From Pseudomonas sp. MWU13-2105 (GTDB lineage Bacteria > Pseudomonadota > Gammaproteobacteria > Pseudomonadales > Pseudomonadaceae): a stretch of DNA of 64,000 nucleotides. Under the pieces are notes generated by a model. It was given only the letters and a program-made list of their open reading frames with translations, was not told where the DNA came from and searched no databases. The stretch is taken from positions 62,001 to 126,000 of the forward strand of contig NZ_JALLIY010000019.1 in the NCBI RefSeq assembly GCF_023242315.1. Direction: 5' to 3'. This document shows, in pieces, positions 17,724-26,090 of this stretch. The translations under genes and the position numbers were made by a program. Within the stretch, counting starts at the first letter, position 1; each line of letters opens with the position of its first letter.

Positions 17724-18943
17724 CAGTGTTTCTCCTGCTGCGACTGTTGCATGTGGTGCATGACGGTTTGCATGTCCTTGTCACCGCGACCGGACAGGTT
17801 GACCACCATCAGGTGATCCTTGGGCAGGGTCGGTGCGCGCTTGAACACTTCGGCCAGGGCATGGGCGCTTTCCAGCGCCGGGATGATGCCTTCGAGGCGG
17901 CAGCACTGGTGGAACGCGGCCAGGGCTTCGTGATCGGTGACCGAGGTGTACTGGACGCGTCCGATATCGTGCAACCAGGCGTGTTCCGGGCCGATACCGG
18001 GATAGTCGAGGCCGGCTGAGATCGAGTGGGCGTCGATGATCTGGCCATCGTCGTCCTGCAGCAGGAAGGTCCGGTTGCCGTGCAGCACGCCGGGTACGCC
18101 GCCGTTCAGGCTGGCGGCGTGCATGCCGGTCTCGATACCGTGGCCGGCGGCTTCGACGCCGATGATTTCGACGCTGCTGTCATCGAGGAACGGGTGGAAC
18201 AGGCCCATGGCGTTGGAACCGCCGCCGATGCATGCCACCAAGCTGTCGGGCAGGCGCCCTTCCTGGGCTTGCAACTGCTCGCGGGTTTCCTTGCCGATCA
18301 CCGACTGGAAGTCGCGGACCATGGCCGGGTACGGGTGTGGACCGGCGACGGTGCCGATCAGGTAGAAGGTGCTGTCGACGTTGGTGACCCAGTCGCGCAG
18401 GGCTTCGTTCATCGCGTCTTTCAGGGTGCCGGTACCGGCAACCACCGGGATCACTTCGGCGCCCAGCAGTTTCATGCGGAACACGTTGGCCTGCTGGCGC
18501 TCGATGTCGGTGGTGCCCATGTAGATCACGCAGTCGAGGCCGAAGCGCGCGGCCACGGTGGCGGTGGCCACGCCGTGCATGCCGGCGCCGGTCTCGGCGA
18601 TGATGCGTTTCTTGCCCATGCGCCGTGCCAGCAGGATCTGGCCGATGCAGTTGTTGATCTTGTGCGCGCCGGTGTGGTTCAGCTCTTCGCGCTTGAGGTA
18701 GATCTTCGCGCCGCCACAGTGCTCGGTCAGGCGTTCGGCGAAGTACAGCGGGCTCGGACGACCGACGTAGTCGCGCTGGAAGTAGGCCAGTTCTTTGGTG
18801 AACGCGGGATCGATCTTGGCGGCTTCGTATTCGCGGTTCAGGTCGAGAATCAGCGGCATCAGGGTTTCGGCCACGTAGCGGCCGCCGAATGCGCCGAACA
18901 GGCCGTTGGCGTCAGGGCCGTTGCGCAGGTTGGACTGGGTCAT
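17723..18943 (-). CDS. trpB: tryptophan synthase beta subunit
   Basis: This subunit condenses indole with serine in a PLP-dependent reaction. The protein is 406 aa. The PLP lysine is in ELNHTGAHKINN, and the phosphate-binding loop is CIGGGSNAMG. I chose the ATG at 18943 (MTQSNLRNGPDANGLF) with GGAG upstream; the open frame further upstream crosses into the trpI control region. In pseudomonads trpBA is separate from other trp genes and induced by indoleglycerol phosphate through TrpI, encoded divergently here. Confidence 0.98.
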   Translation of the reverse strand: MTQSNLRNGPDANGLFGAFGGRYVAETLMPLILDLNREYEAAKIDPAFTKELAYFQRDYVGRPSPLYFAERLTEHCGGAKIYLKREELNHTGAHKINNCIGQILLARRMGKKRIIAETGAGMHGVATATVAARFGLDCVIYMGTTDIERQQANVFRMKLLGAEVIPVVAGTGTLKDAMNEALRDWVTNVDSTFYLIGTVAGPHPYPAMVRDFQSVIGKETREQLQAQEGRLPDSLVACIGGGSNAMGLFHPFLDDSSVEIIGVEAAGHGIETGMHAASLNGGVPGVLHGNRTFLLQDDDGQIIDAHSISAGLDYPGIGPEHAWLHDIGRVQYTSVTDHEALAAFHQCCRLEGIIPALESAHALAEVFKRAPTLPKDHLMVVNLSGRGDKDMQTVMHHMQQSQQEKH

Positions 18944-19055
18944 GGGAGGCTCCAGGTGGACGATTGAAGGTTCGATGGGGTTCACTCTAACCATGACAGG
19001 CGCGGATGAAAACCGATAAGATCGCTGCAACCTGTCAGGAAAACTCACAGATACC
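18944..19055. promoter_or_regulatory. trpB-trpI divergent control region
   Basis: This 112-bp gap should hold both promoters and the TrpI binding sites known from other pseudomonads. An inverted repeat is visible: TGACAGG (18994-19000) and CCTGTCA (19031-19037), spaced 30 bp. Whether it is part of a TrpI site is inference. Confidence 0.55.
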
Positions 19056-19973
19056 ATGAGCCGCGACCTTCCCCCGCTCAATGCCTTGCGCGCCTTCGAG
19101 GCCACCGCCCGCTTGAACAGCGTCAGTCAGGCGGCCGAGCAGCTGCACGTGACCCACGGGGCGGTCAGCCGGCAACTGAAAGTGCTCGAGGAGCACCTCG
19201 GCCTGAGCCTGTTCGTCAAGGATGGGCGAGGCCTGAAACTCACAGATGCCGGGATACGCCTGCGTGACGCCAGTTTCGAGGCGTTCGAGCGGCTGCGGGC
19301 GGTCTGCGCCGAGCTGGCCCAGAGCACGGCGGATGCGCCGTTTGTACTGGGTTGTTCCGGCAGTCTGCTGGCGCGCTGGTTTATTCCGCGACTGGGGCGG
19401 CTGAATGCCGACTTGCCCGACTTGCGCCTGCATCTGTCGGCCGGTGAAGGCGATCTCGATCCGCGCAAGCCAGGGCTCGATGCCCTGCTGCTGTTTGCCG
19501 AGCCGCCGTGGCCGGCGGATATGCAGGTCGTTGAGCTGGCCAGCGAGCGTATCGGGCCGGTCATGAGTCCGCATTTTGCCCGTTACGAGTCGTTGCTGCG
19601 GGCGCCGGTCCTGGGGTTGGTGGGCGAGCCGTTATTGCACACCACCTCGCGACCGCAGGCCTGGCCCAGTTGGGCGCGGCAGAACGGTATCGACGTGGCG
19701 CAGTTGAAGTACGGGCAGGGTTTCGAGCATCTGTACTACCTGCTCGAAGCGGCGGTGGCCGGGTTGGGCGTGGCGATCGCGCCGCAGCCGCTGGTGGCGG
19801 ACGATTTGCGCGCCGGCCGGTTGGTGGCGCCCTGGGGGTTCAATGAAACCCCGGGGCGGCTGGCGTTATGGTTACCTCGGCGCGCCGCCGACGGGCGCGC
19901 CCAACAGCTCGCGCAATGGCTCAAGACCGAGTTGGAACAGGGCGCTCAGTCTCCGCGTGTGCACAGCAGGTAG
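19056..19973 (+). CDS. trpI: LysR-type activator TrpI of trpBA
   Basis: The protein is 305 aa. The N-terminal HTH (LNALRAFEATARLNSVSQAAEQLHVTHGAVSRQLKVLE, about residues 7-45) is of the GcvA/TrpI type, and the effector domain follows. Known TrpI proteins activate trpBA with indoleglycerol phosphate; the divergent position here fits. Its last 28 bp overlap the 3' end of the convergent DUF883 gene. Confidence 0.95.
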   Translation: MSRDLPPLNALRAFEATARLNSVSQAAEQLHVTHGAVSRQLKVLEEHLGLSLFVKDGRGLKLTDAGIRLRDASFEAFERLRAVCAELAQSTADAPFVLGCSGSLLARWFIPRLGRLNADLPDLRLHLSAGEGDLDPRKPGLDALLLFAEPPWPADMQVVELASERIGPVMSPHFARYESLLRAPVLGLVGEPLLHTTSRPQAWPSWARQNGIDVAQLKYGQGFEHLYYLLEAAVAGLGVAIAPQPLVADDLRAGRLVAPWGFNETPGRLALWLPRRAADGRAQQLAQWLKTELEQGAQSPRVHSR

Positions 19974-20272
19974 GCCGCCAACAGCCCCAGCGCACCCACG
20001 GCGATACCGGCGGTCGTCCACGGATGTTCCTGGGCGTAGTCCCGGGTCGCGATTCCGGTTTCGCGGGTTTTGACCTTGACCTCTTCGTAGGCATCGCTGA
20101 GCAGGTGACGCGAGTGTTTCAGCGCGTTTTCGGCATTGCTGCGGAGCGCCTTGAGGGTCTTGCGCGACTCGTCCGAGGCGTCGTCCTTGAGGCTTTCGAG
20201 GGACTTGAGCAGGCTCTCGATTTCGGCTTCCATGCTTTGCAATGAGGCTTTGCGTAGTGAGTTGCTGGCCAT
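19946..20272 (-). CDS. DUF883 (YqjD/ElaB-type) membrane protein
   Basis: The protein is 108 aa. An N-terminal amphipathic helical or coiled-coil region rich in Lys, Glu, Ser and Leu (about residues 10-75) is followed by the family motif YAQEHPWTTAGIAVGALGLLAAYLL, which forms the single C-terminal membrane helix. E. coli relatives YqjD and ElaB anchor to the inner membrane and bind ribosomes in stationary phase. I chose the start at 20272 (MASNSLRK) because AGGAGA lies upstream. The gene converges with trpI and overlaps it by 28 bp. Confidence 0.88.
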   Translation of the reverse strand: MASNSLRKASLQSMEAEIESLLKSLESLKDDASDESRKTLKALRSNAENALKHSRHLLSDAYEEVKVKTRETGIATRDYAQEHPWTTAGIAVGALGLLAAYLLCTRGD

Positions 20273-20432
20273 ATCGGCTCTCTCCTGCAATTGAGTGGCG
20301 TGTGTAGGTTGGGACTTCAGCGCCAGGGGAAAGTGCAGAAAATCTGCATCCTGTGCTGGAGCCCTCAGTGCGAACTATGGGAAAAATCACTGCTAGGCTC
20401 TCTGGACAGCCCCCGGGACTTAGGAGAACAGC

Positions 20433-20648
20433 ATGAGCGACCATCACACCTACAAGAAAATCGAACTGGTAGGTTCTTCCCCCACCAGCATAGAAGACGC
20501 CATCAACAACGCCCTGGCCGAAGCCGGTAAAAGCATCAAGCACCTGGAGTGGTTCGAGGTGCTCGATACCCGTGGGCATATCAAGGACAACAAGGCCGCG
20601 CACTTTCAGGTGACCCTGAAAGTCGGCTTCAGAATCGCCAATAGCTGA
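20433..20648 (+). CDS. dodecin (flavin-binding dodecamer)
   Basis: The protein is 71 aa, a typical length. MSDHHTYKKIELVGSS, the TSIEDAINNALAEAGKSIKHL helix and WFEVLDTRGHI match dodecins, including the Trp that stacks on bound flavin. Dodecins store or buffer flavins and sometimes CoA as hollow dodecamers in the cytoplasm. It has its own AGGAGAAC ribosome site and is followed by a terminator, so it is probably monocistronic. Confidence 0.93.
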   Translation: MSDHHTYKKIELVGSSPTSIEDAINNALAEAGKSIKHLEWFEVLDTRGHIKDNKAAHFQVTLKVGFRIANS

Positions 20649-20727
20649 ACAAATGCTGGCCTTTTGAACTTATAGGCTGGCCGACTGCCATATTGATTGC
20701 TATACAGAGGGCGCTGAATAGCCCCAG

Positions 20728-20759
20728 GTGCGTCGCCCAAAAGCCGACGCACTTTTTTT
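20728..20759 (+). terminator. terminator downstream of dodecin
   Basis: An 8-bp stem GTGCGTCG / CGACGCAC (20728-20735, 20745-20752) is followed directly by seven T. It ends 23 bp before the next gene, so that gene's promoter must overlap this hairpin or transcripts must read through it. Confidence 0.88.
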
Positions 20760-20782
20760 GATCTGACCAGGGAATATGATCG

Positions 20783-21013
20783 ATGAAGAAGCTTGTGCTG
20801 GCGGTAGCGTTGTTGAGTCTGGCGGGAACCGCGCTTGCGGCGGGCAAGCCATGCGATGTGGTGGAGAAGGAAATCAAGGACAAGCTTGAAGCCAAGGGCG
20901 TTCATGGTTATTCGCTGCAGATCGTCGATAAAGCCAGCAATACCGGTACCGATGGCAAGACCATTGGCAGCTGCGATGCGGGCAAGAAGGAAATCGTCTA
21001 CAAGCGCAAGTAA
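20783..21013 (+). CDS. DUF1161 family small exported protein (copy 1)
   Basis: The protein is 76 aa. A signal peptide of about 19-20 residues ends ALAA. The mature part has the family layout PCDVVEKEIKDKLEAKGV, Y-S-L-Q-I-V and GSCDAGKKEIVYKR, with two conserved cysteines that could form a disulfide. It is probably periplasmic; function unknown. A close relative with the same plan lies at 22850. It has its own terminator. Confidence 0.85.
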   Translation: MKKLVLAVALLSLAGTALAAGKPCDVVEKEIKDKLEAKGVHGYSLQIVDKASNTGTDGKTIGSCDAGKKEIVYKRK

Positions 21014-21031
21014 GCGTGGGTGGGCATCAAA

Positions 21032-21056
21032 GCCGGCGCCGGGCGCCGGCTTTTTT
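21032..21056 (+). terminator. terminator after DUF1161 copy 1
   Basis: A GC-only 8-bp stem GCCGGCGC / GCGCCGGC (21032-21039, 21043-21050) with a 3-base loop is followed by six T. It also stands at the 3' end of the convergent monooxygenase gene. Confidence 0.9.
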
Positions 21057-21067
21057 GTCTCTGGCGA

Positions 21068-22069
21068 TCAGCCCTTCATGACTTGCGCCAGCAGCTCGTA
21101 GGAATGCAGCCGATCGGCATGCTCATACAGGTCGCAGGTGAAGATCAGTTCATCGGCCTGGGTCTGCTCGATCAGTACTTCGAGTTTGGCGCGAATCTTT
21201 TCCGGGCTGCCGACCATTGCCAGGCCGAGGAAACTCGCCACGGCTTCTCGCTCGTGGGGCAACCACAAGCCATCCATGCTCGGCACCGGAGGTCGTTGCA
21301 CCAGGCTCTGGCCACGCATCAGGGCGAGGATGCGCTGGTACACCGAAGTCGCCAGGTAGTCGGCCTGTTCATCGGTATCCGCGGCCACCAACGGCACGCC
21401 GAGCATCACATAAGGTTTGTCGAGCACCGCCGAAGGCTTGAAGTGGTTGCGGTAGACGCGAATCGCCTCATGCATGTAGCGCGGGGCGAAATGTGAGGCG
21501 AAAGCGTAGGGCAAGCCGCGCTCCCCGGCCAGTTGCGCACTGAACAGGCTCGAACCGAGCAGCCAGACCGGTACCTGGGTGCCGGTGCCTGGCATGGCGA
21601 TCACCCGTTGCTCGGGCGTGCGCGGGCCGAGGTAAGCCATCAGTTCGGTGACATCTTCGGGGAAGTCGTCGGCGCTGCCCGAGCGCTCGCGGCGCAAGGC
21701 CCGGGCGGTCATCTGGTCGGACCCCGGGGCGCGCCCCAGGCCCAGGTCGATACGACCGGGGTAGAGGCTTTCCAGGGTGCCGAACTGCTCGGCGATCACC
21801 AGCGGCGCATGGTTGGGCAGCATCACGCCGCCGGAACCGACGCGAATGGTCGAGGTTCCACCCGCCAGGTAACCCAACAGCACGGAGGTGGCCGAACTGG
21901 CGATACCGTCCATATTGTGGTGTTCAGCGACCCAGAAGCGGTGGTAGCCGAACTTCTCCACATGACGGGCCAGATCCAGCGAATTGCGCAGCGATTGGCC
22001 CGGGCTGCCGTCCTGGCGCACGGGCACCAGGTCGAGGGTGGAAAACTTGGTATCGGACAGTCGCTTCAT
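21068..22069 (-). CDS. luciferase-like (LLM) flavin-dependent monooxygenase family protein
   Basis: The protein is 333 aa. It has the bacterial luciferase-like TIM-barrel signature: FSTLDLVPV, RFWVAEHHNMDGIASSATSVLLGYLA, SGGVMLPNHAPLVIAEQFGTLE and DLGLGRAPGSD. This subgroup (YhbW-like) uses FMNH2; the substrate is unknown. I chose the start at 22069 (MKRLSDTKFSTLDLV); the open frame upstream is not used. It is a single gene divergent from osmC. Confidence 0.88.
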   Translation of the reverse strand: MKRLSDTKFSTLDLVPVRQDGSPGQSLRNSLDLARHVEKFGYHRFWVAEHHNMDGIASSATSVLLGYLAGGTSTIRVGSGGVMLPNHAPLVIAEQFGTLESLYPGRIDLGLGRAPGSDQMTARALRRERSGSADDFPEDVTELMAYLGPRTPEQRVIAMPGTGTQVPVWLLGSSLFSAQLAGERGLPYAFASHFAPRYMHEAIRVYRNHFKPSAVLDKPYVMLGVPLVAADTDEQADYLATSVYQRILALMRGQSLVQRPPVPSMDGLWLPHEREAVASFLGLAMVGSPEKIRAKLEVLIEQTQADELIFTCDLYEHADRLHSYELLAQVMKG

Positions 22070-22289
22070 AAGCCTGCTACTCCATGTGGGGGTGCGCAGG
22101 TTTCGTCTGCTGTCGAAAAACCTGCCAGTCTTCAAGGAATGTGGGCATATACCCGAGTTTCAAGGGTTGAGCTGTTTTTAACCTGCTTTTTTTTCAGATG
22201 AGTCTTACAAGGTGAACTTTGAGGCAGCGTCTATCCTCAGAACTTTGACCCGGCGTGAACCCTTCGCGTCGGCTTCTGAGGAGGCAGCT

Positions 22290-22721
22290 ATGAGTATCAA
22301 GAAGAAAGCATCGGCTCATTGGGCGGGCGACCTGAAAACCGGTATCGGGTCGATTTCCACGGAAACCGGAGTGTTGCGCGAAGCGCCTTACGGCTTCAAG
22401 GCCCGTTTTGAAGGCGGCAAGGGCACCAACCCGGAAGAACTGATCGGCGCCGCCCACGCCGGGTGTTTCTCCATGGCCTTTTCGATGATTCTCGGTGAAG
22501 CCGGTCTCAAGGCCGACAGTATCGATACCCAGGCCGAAGTGACCCTGGAACAGGTCGATGGTGGTTTTGCGATCACCGCGGTGCACCTGATTCTCAAGGC
22601 GAAAATCCCCGGTGCCAGCCAGCAGCAGTTCGATGAGCTGAGCAAAAAGGCCAAGGAAGGTTGCCCGGTGTCCAAGGTACTGAATGCCAGGATCAGCCTC
22701 GACGGGACCCTGGTGCACTGA
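22290..22721 (+). CDS. osmC: OsmC family organic hydroperoxide reductase
   Basis: This thiol peroxidase detoxifies organic hydroperoxides. The protein is 143 aa. The two catalytic cysteines are at residues 59 (AAHAGCFSMAFS) and 125 (KEGCPVSKV), the same positions as in E. coli OsmC. The start at 22290 has a strong GAGGAGG site 5 bases upstream; an upstream in-frame ATG would add 26 residues not typical of the family. Osmotic or stationary-phase control is usual for osmC, but I could not pick a promoter with confidence. Confidence 0.95.
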   Translation: MSIKKKASAHWAGDLKTGIGSISTETGVLREAPYGFKARFEGGKGTNPEELIGAAHAGCFSMAFSMILGEAGLKADSIDTQAEVTLEQVDGGFAITAVHLILKAKIPGASQQQFDELSKKAKEGCPVSKVLNARISLDGTLVH

Positions 22722-22849
22722 TCCCGCACCGGCAAGACCCAGGGATGTGAGGTGGCTCAGAACTTGGCTGGCGCAAGTGTGGTCGAATGAATAGTGGCAG
22801 CTTGCGTGTACGCCTTTGCGACGCGTTGCCGTAGTCAAGGAGTTCGACC

Positions 22850-23083
22850 ATGAAACGTATTGCCCTGGGGATTTTCTGTTGTGCACTGGCCACCTCGGCC
22901 TTGGCCGCGACCAAGCCTTGCGAAGAGCTCAAGGCCGAGATCGAAGCCAAGATCCAGGCCTCCGGGGTCAGTTCCTATACCCTGGAAATCGTCGCTAATG
23001 ACGAAGTCCACGACCAGAACATGATCGTCGGCAGTTGCGAGGGTGGCAGCAAGAAAATCATCTACCAGAAGAACGATCGCTGA
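22850..23083 (+). CDS. DUF1161 family small exported protein (copy 2)
   Basis: The protein is 77 aa. A signal peptide ends ALAA. The mature part contains PCEELKAEIEAKIQASGV, SYTLEIV and GSCEGGSKKIIYQKN, colinear with the copy at 20783, and both cysteines are conserved. The two paralogues flank the LLM monooxygenase and osmC, which looks like a local duplication or a stress-related cluster. Function unknown; envelope location inferred from the signal peptide. Confidence 0.85.
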   Translation: MKRIALGIFCCALATSALAATKPCEELKAEIEAKIQASGVSSYTLEIVANDEVHDQNMIVGSCEGGSKKIIYQKNDR

Positions 23084-23106
23084 AGTCCGGCCACCCATGC
23101 CACTCG

Positions 23107-23520
23107 CTACGGAATGCAGAACACGTTGTTCTGTTCGGCCACCACTTCACCCTTGTCGTCGTACAGCCGCGCGCTGGCGTTGAAGCCCAGGGCGATGCCC
23201 TCCAGGCGGTAACGCCGGCCGGCTTCGAAGTGGTCGTAGTGCACGCTCAGGTAGCACAGGCGGTTCGGTGGATCGGTGTTCATCGCCATGCCGCCGATAT
23301 AGACCTCGTAATCGAAGCGCGCCAGGAGGTCATGGCTGCCCGGGGTCACCTGGAAAAAGCGCCCGTCGCGCAGGCGTTGCTTGTCCAGGCTTTCGGCCAT
23401 GATCACCGTGCCGGTATGGGTGTCCAGGTCAACCCAGGCCATTTGCGGGTTCACCGCCGGTAACGGACTGATACAGCCGCCCAGGCTGGCCAGGGCGAGT
23501 ACAGGAAGAAGTTTACGCAT
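23107..23520 (-). CDS. hypothetical lipoprotein
   Basis: The protein is 137 aa. A lipobox LGGC with Cys at residue 16 follows a short signal (MRKLLPVLALASLGGC), so it is probably lipidated. The mature part has no motif I recognise. It is mostly beta-like, with GFNASARLYDDKGEVVAEQNN near the end. The gene is convergent with DUF1161 copy 2 (23-bp gap) and divergent from the putative aminopeptidase gene. Confidence 0.78.
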   Translation of the reverse strand: MRKLLPVLALASLGGCISPLPAVNPQMAWVDLDTHTGTVIMAESLDKQRLRDGRFFQVTPGSHDLLARFDYEVYIGGMAMNTDPPNRLCYLSVHYDHFEAGRRYRLEGIALGFNASARLYDDKGEVVAEQNNVFCIP

Positions 23521-23703
23521 GATGGTTTTCCACTCTGTCAGACGATCAGCATACCCGCGTTCAGGGCAATCGGGATGTCCCCGGCGTCAACCCGATGCAG
23601 GGACGACCTCCTTTTAGTGAACACCGGAGTCTCAATAATCATTCATGGAAAAGTGCTCGGTGTGCGGGATAGTCTTGCGCCAGTTTCTTGCCGGATGATT
23701 TCC

Positions 23704-24756
23704 ATGATGTTCAGGCCCGTGCTACGCGGTTCGATAGGCACCGTGCTGCTGTTGTTGCTCGGCGGTTGCAGCGGTATCAGTTATTACAGCCAGTTGGCCG
23801 GCGGCCAGTTGAGCCTGCTGCGCGCCCGGGAGCCGGTGGCCGAGGTGATTGCCGATCCGGCCCGGGATCCGAAGCTGCGCGAACACCTGGCCCAGTCCCA
23901 GCGGGCGCGGGTCTTCGCCAGTGAGCATCTGCATCTGCCGGATAACCGCAGTTACCGGTTGTATGCGGATATCAAACGCCCTTATGTGGTCTGGAATGTC
24001 TTCGCCACGCCGGAGTTTTCCCTGACCCCGCAGCCACATTGTTTCCCCATTGCCGGCTGTGTGGCCTATCGCGGCTATTACAACCAGGGGGCGGCGCGGG
24101 GTGAAGCGGCGTTGCAAAAACAGCGGGGCATGGACGTGTATATCGGTGGGGTCGAGGCTTACTCGACGCTGGGCTGGTTCGACGATCCGATTATCAGTTC
24201 GATGCTGACCTGGGGCGACGAGCGCCTGGCGACGCTGATCTTTCACGAGTTGGCGCACCAGCGCTTTTATGTGAAGGACGACACCGAGTTCAACGAGTCC
24301 TATGCCAACTTTGTCGAGCAGGAAGGCACGCGGCAATGGCGCGCGGCGCGGGGCTTGCCGCCGGCCAAGGTCAATGAGGTGGCGCAGAAGGATCAGTTTA
24401 TCGAGCTGGTGCTGCATACCCGTGAACGTCTGCAGGCGCTGTATGCCCAGCCTTTGCCGGTTGAGCAGATGCGCGAGCGCAAGGCGGCGGAATTCGAGCG
24501 CCTGCGCCAGGAGTACCATCGGCTGCAGGCGACGCTATGGGCCGGCGACAAGCGTTATGACGCCTGGATCAATGCCCCGCTGAATAATGCCAAGTTGCTG
24601 CCCTTTGGTTTGTATGACCAATGGGTGCCGGCGTTTTCGGCGTTGTTCAGGCAGGTCAATGGCGACTGGCCGGCGTTTTTCAGTGCGGTGGAAAAGCTTG
24701 GGGGCTTGCCGGTTGACGAGCGCAAGGCGGCGTTGCGTCAGTTGATGCCTGGCTGA
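23704..24756 (+). CDS. putative zinc aminopeptidase, lipoprotein (PF10023-type)
   Basis: The protein is 350 aa. An N-terminal lipobox LLGGC is followed by a catalytic domain with the HExxH motif IFHELAHQRFY (first His about residue 181) and a downstream Glu in FNESYANFVEQEG, the expected third zinc ligand. This matches the family of putative aminopeptidases common in gammaproteobacteria. The start is uncertain between 23695, 23704 and 23707; 23704 has GGA eight bases upstream. Periplasmic, membrane-anchored location is inferred. Confidence 0.82.
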   Translation: MMFRPVLRGSIGTVLLLLLGGCSGISYYSQLAGGQLSLLRAREPVAEVIADPARDPKLREHLAQSQRARVFASEHLHLPDNRSYRLYADIKRPYVVWNVFATPEFSLTPQPHCFPIAGCVAYRGYYNQGAARGEAALQKQRGMDVYIGGVEAYSTLGWFDDPIISSMLTWGDERLATLIFHELAHQRFYVKDDTEFNESYANFVEQEGTRQWRAARGLPPAKVNEVAQKDQFIELVLHTRERLQALYAQPLPVEQMRERKAAEFERLRQEYHRLQATLWAGDKRYDAWINAPLNNAKLLPFGLYDQWVPAFSALFRQVNGDWPAFFSAVEKLGGLPVDERKAALRQLMPG

Positions 24757-24779
24757 AGGAGGCGACTCGGTCCACTGCC

Positions 24780-25424
24780 TTACACAAACGCCCGATGCAG
24801 CTCCGCCAAGGTCTGGAAATGATAAGCCGGCTGCTGCGCGCTCAGTTCCTCGAAACTACCAAACCCATACCCCACCGCCGCCGCATCCACACCATTGCGT
24901 TGCGCGCCGATCAGGTCGTGCTTGCGGTCGCCGATCATAAGCGTAGCGCTCGGCTCCAGCCCTTCTTCGGCGATCAGGTGGGCAATCAGCTCGACCTTGT
25001 CGGTCCGCGTGCCATCCAGCTCACTGCCGTAGATCAGCTTGAACTGCCGGGCAAAATCGAAATGCCGGGCAATCTCCCGGGCAAACACCCAAGGCTTGGA
25101 CGTAGCGATATACAGCGTGCGGCCCTGCCCGCCCAATAGCTCCAGAAGCGGCGTGACCCCCTCGAACACCCGGTTCTCATAGAGCCCGGTGACCTTGAAG
25201 CGCTCCCGGTAGAAGTTCACCGCTTCCCAGGCCTTGGCCTCGTCAAAACCGTAGAACTGCATGAACGCCTGCAGCAATGGCGGGCCGATAAAGTGTTCGA
25301 GCTTGCCCAGGTCCGGCTCGTCGATCCCCAGTTTGCCCAGCGCATACTGGATCGATCGGGTGATGCCCTCGCGCGGGTCGGTCAGGGTGCCGTCGAGGTC
25401 GAAGAGAATCGTCTGGTAGTGCAT
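24780..25424 (-). CDS. HAD-superfamily hydrolase, phosphoglycolate-phosphatase-like
   Basis: The protein is 214 aa. HAD motif I is FDLDGTLTD (nucleophile Asp near residue 9), motif II is YIATSKP, and motif III/IV includes K and MIGDRKHDLIGAQRNG. The cap is of the C1 helical type as in Gph/PhnX relatives. The real substrate could be phosphoglycolate, a nucleotide or another sugar phosphate. It is convergent with the aminopeptidase gene, with 23 bp between them, and is followed on the same strand from the gamma-carbonic anhydrase side. Confidence 0.88.
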   Translation of the reverse strand: MHYQTILFDLDGTLTDPREGITRSIQYALGKLGIDEPDLGKLEHFIGPPLLQAFMQFYGFDEAKAWEAVNFYRERFKVTGLYENRVFEGVTPLLELLGGQGRTLYIATSKPWVFAREIARHFDFARQFKLIYGSELDGTRTDKVELIAHLIAEEGLEPSATLMIGDRKHDLIGAQRNGVDAAAVGYGFGSFEELSAQQPAYHFQTLAELHRAFV

Positions 25425-25451
25425 GGCGTGTCCTGGCTGTACAAAAAATAA

Positions 25452-26000
25452 TCAAACGGTCTGATGATAACCTTCGGCCATGTGCAGGTCCTTGAGTTTC
25501 ACGTAGTTCGCCGCGCTGTAGGTGAAAAACGCCCGCTCCTTGTCCGTCAACGCCCGCGCCTGCTTGACCGGGCTACCGACATAGAGAAAACCGCTTTCCA
25601 GGGTCTTGCCCGGCGGTACCAGGCTGCCGGCACCGACGATCACCTCGTCCTCGACCACCGCACCGTCCATGACGATACTGCCCATGCCGATCAGAATCCG
25701 GCTGCCCAGCGTGCAGCCATGCAGCATGACCTTGTGGGCGATGGTCACGTCGTCGCCGATCAGCAGTGGAAAACCCTCGGGGTTGAAAGGTCCGGCGTGG
25801 GTGATATGCAGCACGCAGCCGTCCTGCACGCTGGTGCGTTGGCCGATGCGGATGCGGTGCATGTCGCCGCGGATCACGGTCAACGGCCAGATGGAACTGT
25901 CGGCGCCGATTTCGACATCGCCGATCACCACCGCCGAACGGTCGACAAAGGCCCGTTCACCGAGTGCCGGCGTGAGATTCTGATAGGTACGAAGGGTCAC
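25452..26000 (-). CDS. gamma-carbonic anhydrase family protein
   Basis: The protein is 182 aa, a left-handed beta-helix built from hexapeptide repeats (VVIGDVEIGADSSIW, IRIGQRTSVQDGCVL). His residues in VLHITHAG and IAHKVMLHGC lie in positions of the trimer metal site. Relatives are YrdA/PaaY proteins; some have carbonic anhydrase or thioesterase roles, so activity is uncertain. No ATG fits the conserved start, so I used GTG at 26000 (read VTLRTYQNLTPALG) with an AAGAGAG ribosome site. A much longer open frame antisense to prlC runs into it and is not coding. Confidence 0.87.
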   Translation of the reverse strand: MTLRTYQNLTPALGERAFVDRSAVVIGDVEIGADSSIWPLTVIRGDMHRIRIGQRTSVQDGCVLHITHAGPFNPEGFPLLIGDDVTIAHKVMLHGCTLGSRILIGMGSIVMDGAVVEDEVIVGAGSLVPPGKTLESGFLYVGSPVKQARALTDKERAFFTYSAANYVKLKDLHMAEGYHQTV

Positions 26001-26090
26001 GATAGACGCTCTCTTAAGTGGTTGATAGCTGCGGTCGGCGTCGATTGTAATTAAGATGGTCGCATGTTTCTTCCAGCCAAGGTGCCAACC

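Noticed and set aside
1..20000. parS (ParB-binding) sites expected near oriC
   Set aside because: I looked at the CACGTG-centred sites I could find and none matched the TGTTNCACGTGAAACA-type consensus. A computed search with 1-2 mismatches would settle it.
20351..20432. AlgU-type promoter ahead of dodecin (a GAACT is present)
   Set aside because: No TCTGA-like -10 lies at 16-17 bp from it, so the match is only a half-site.
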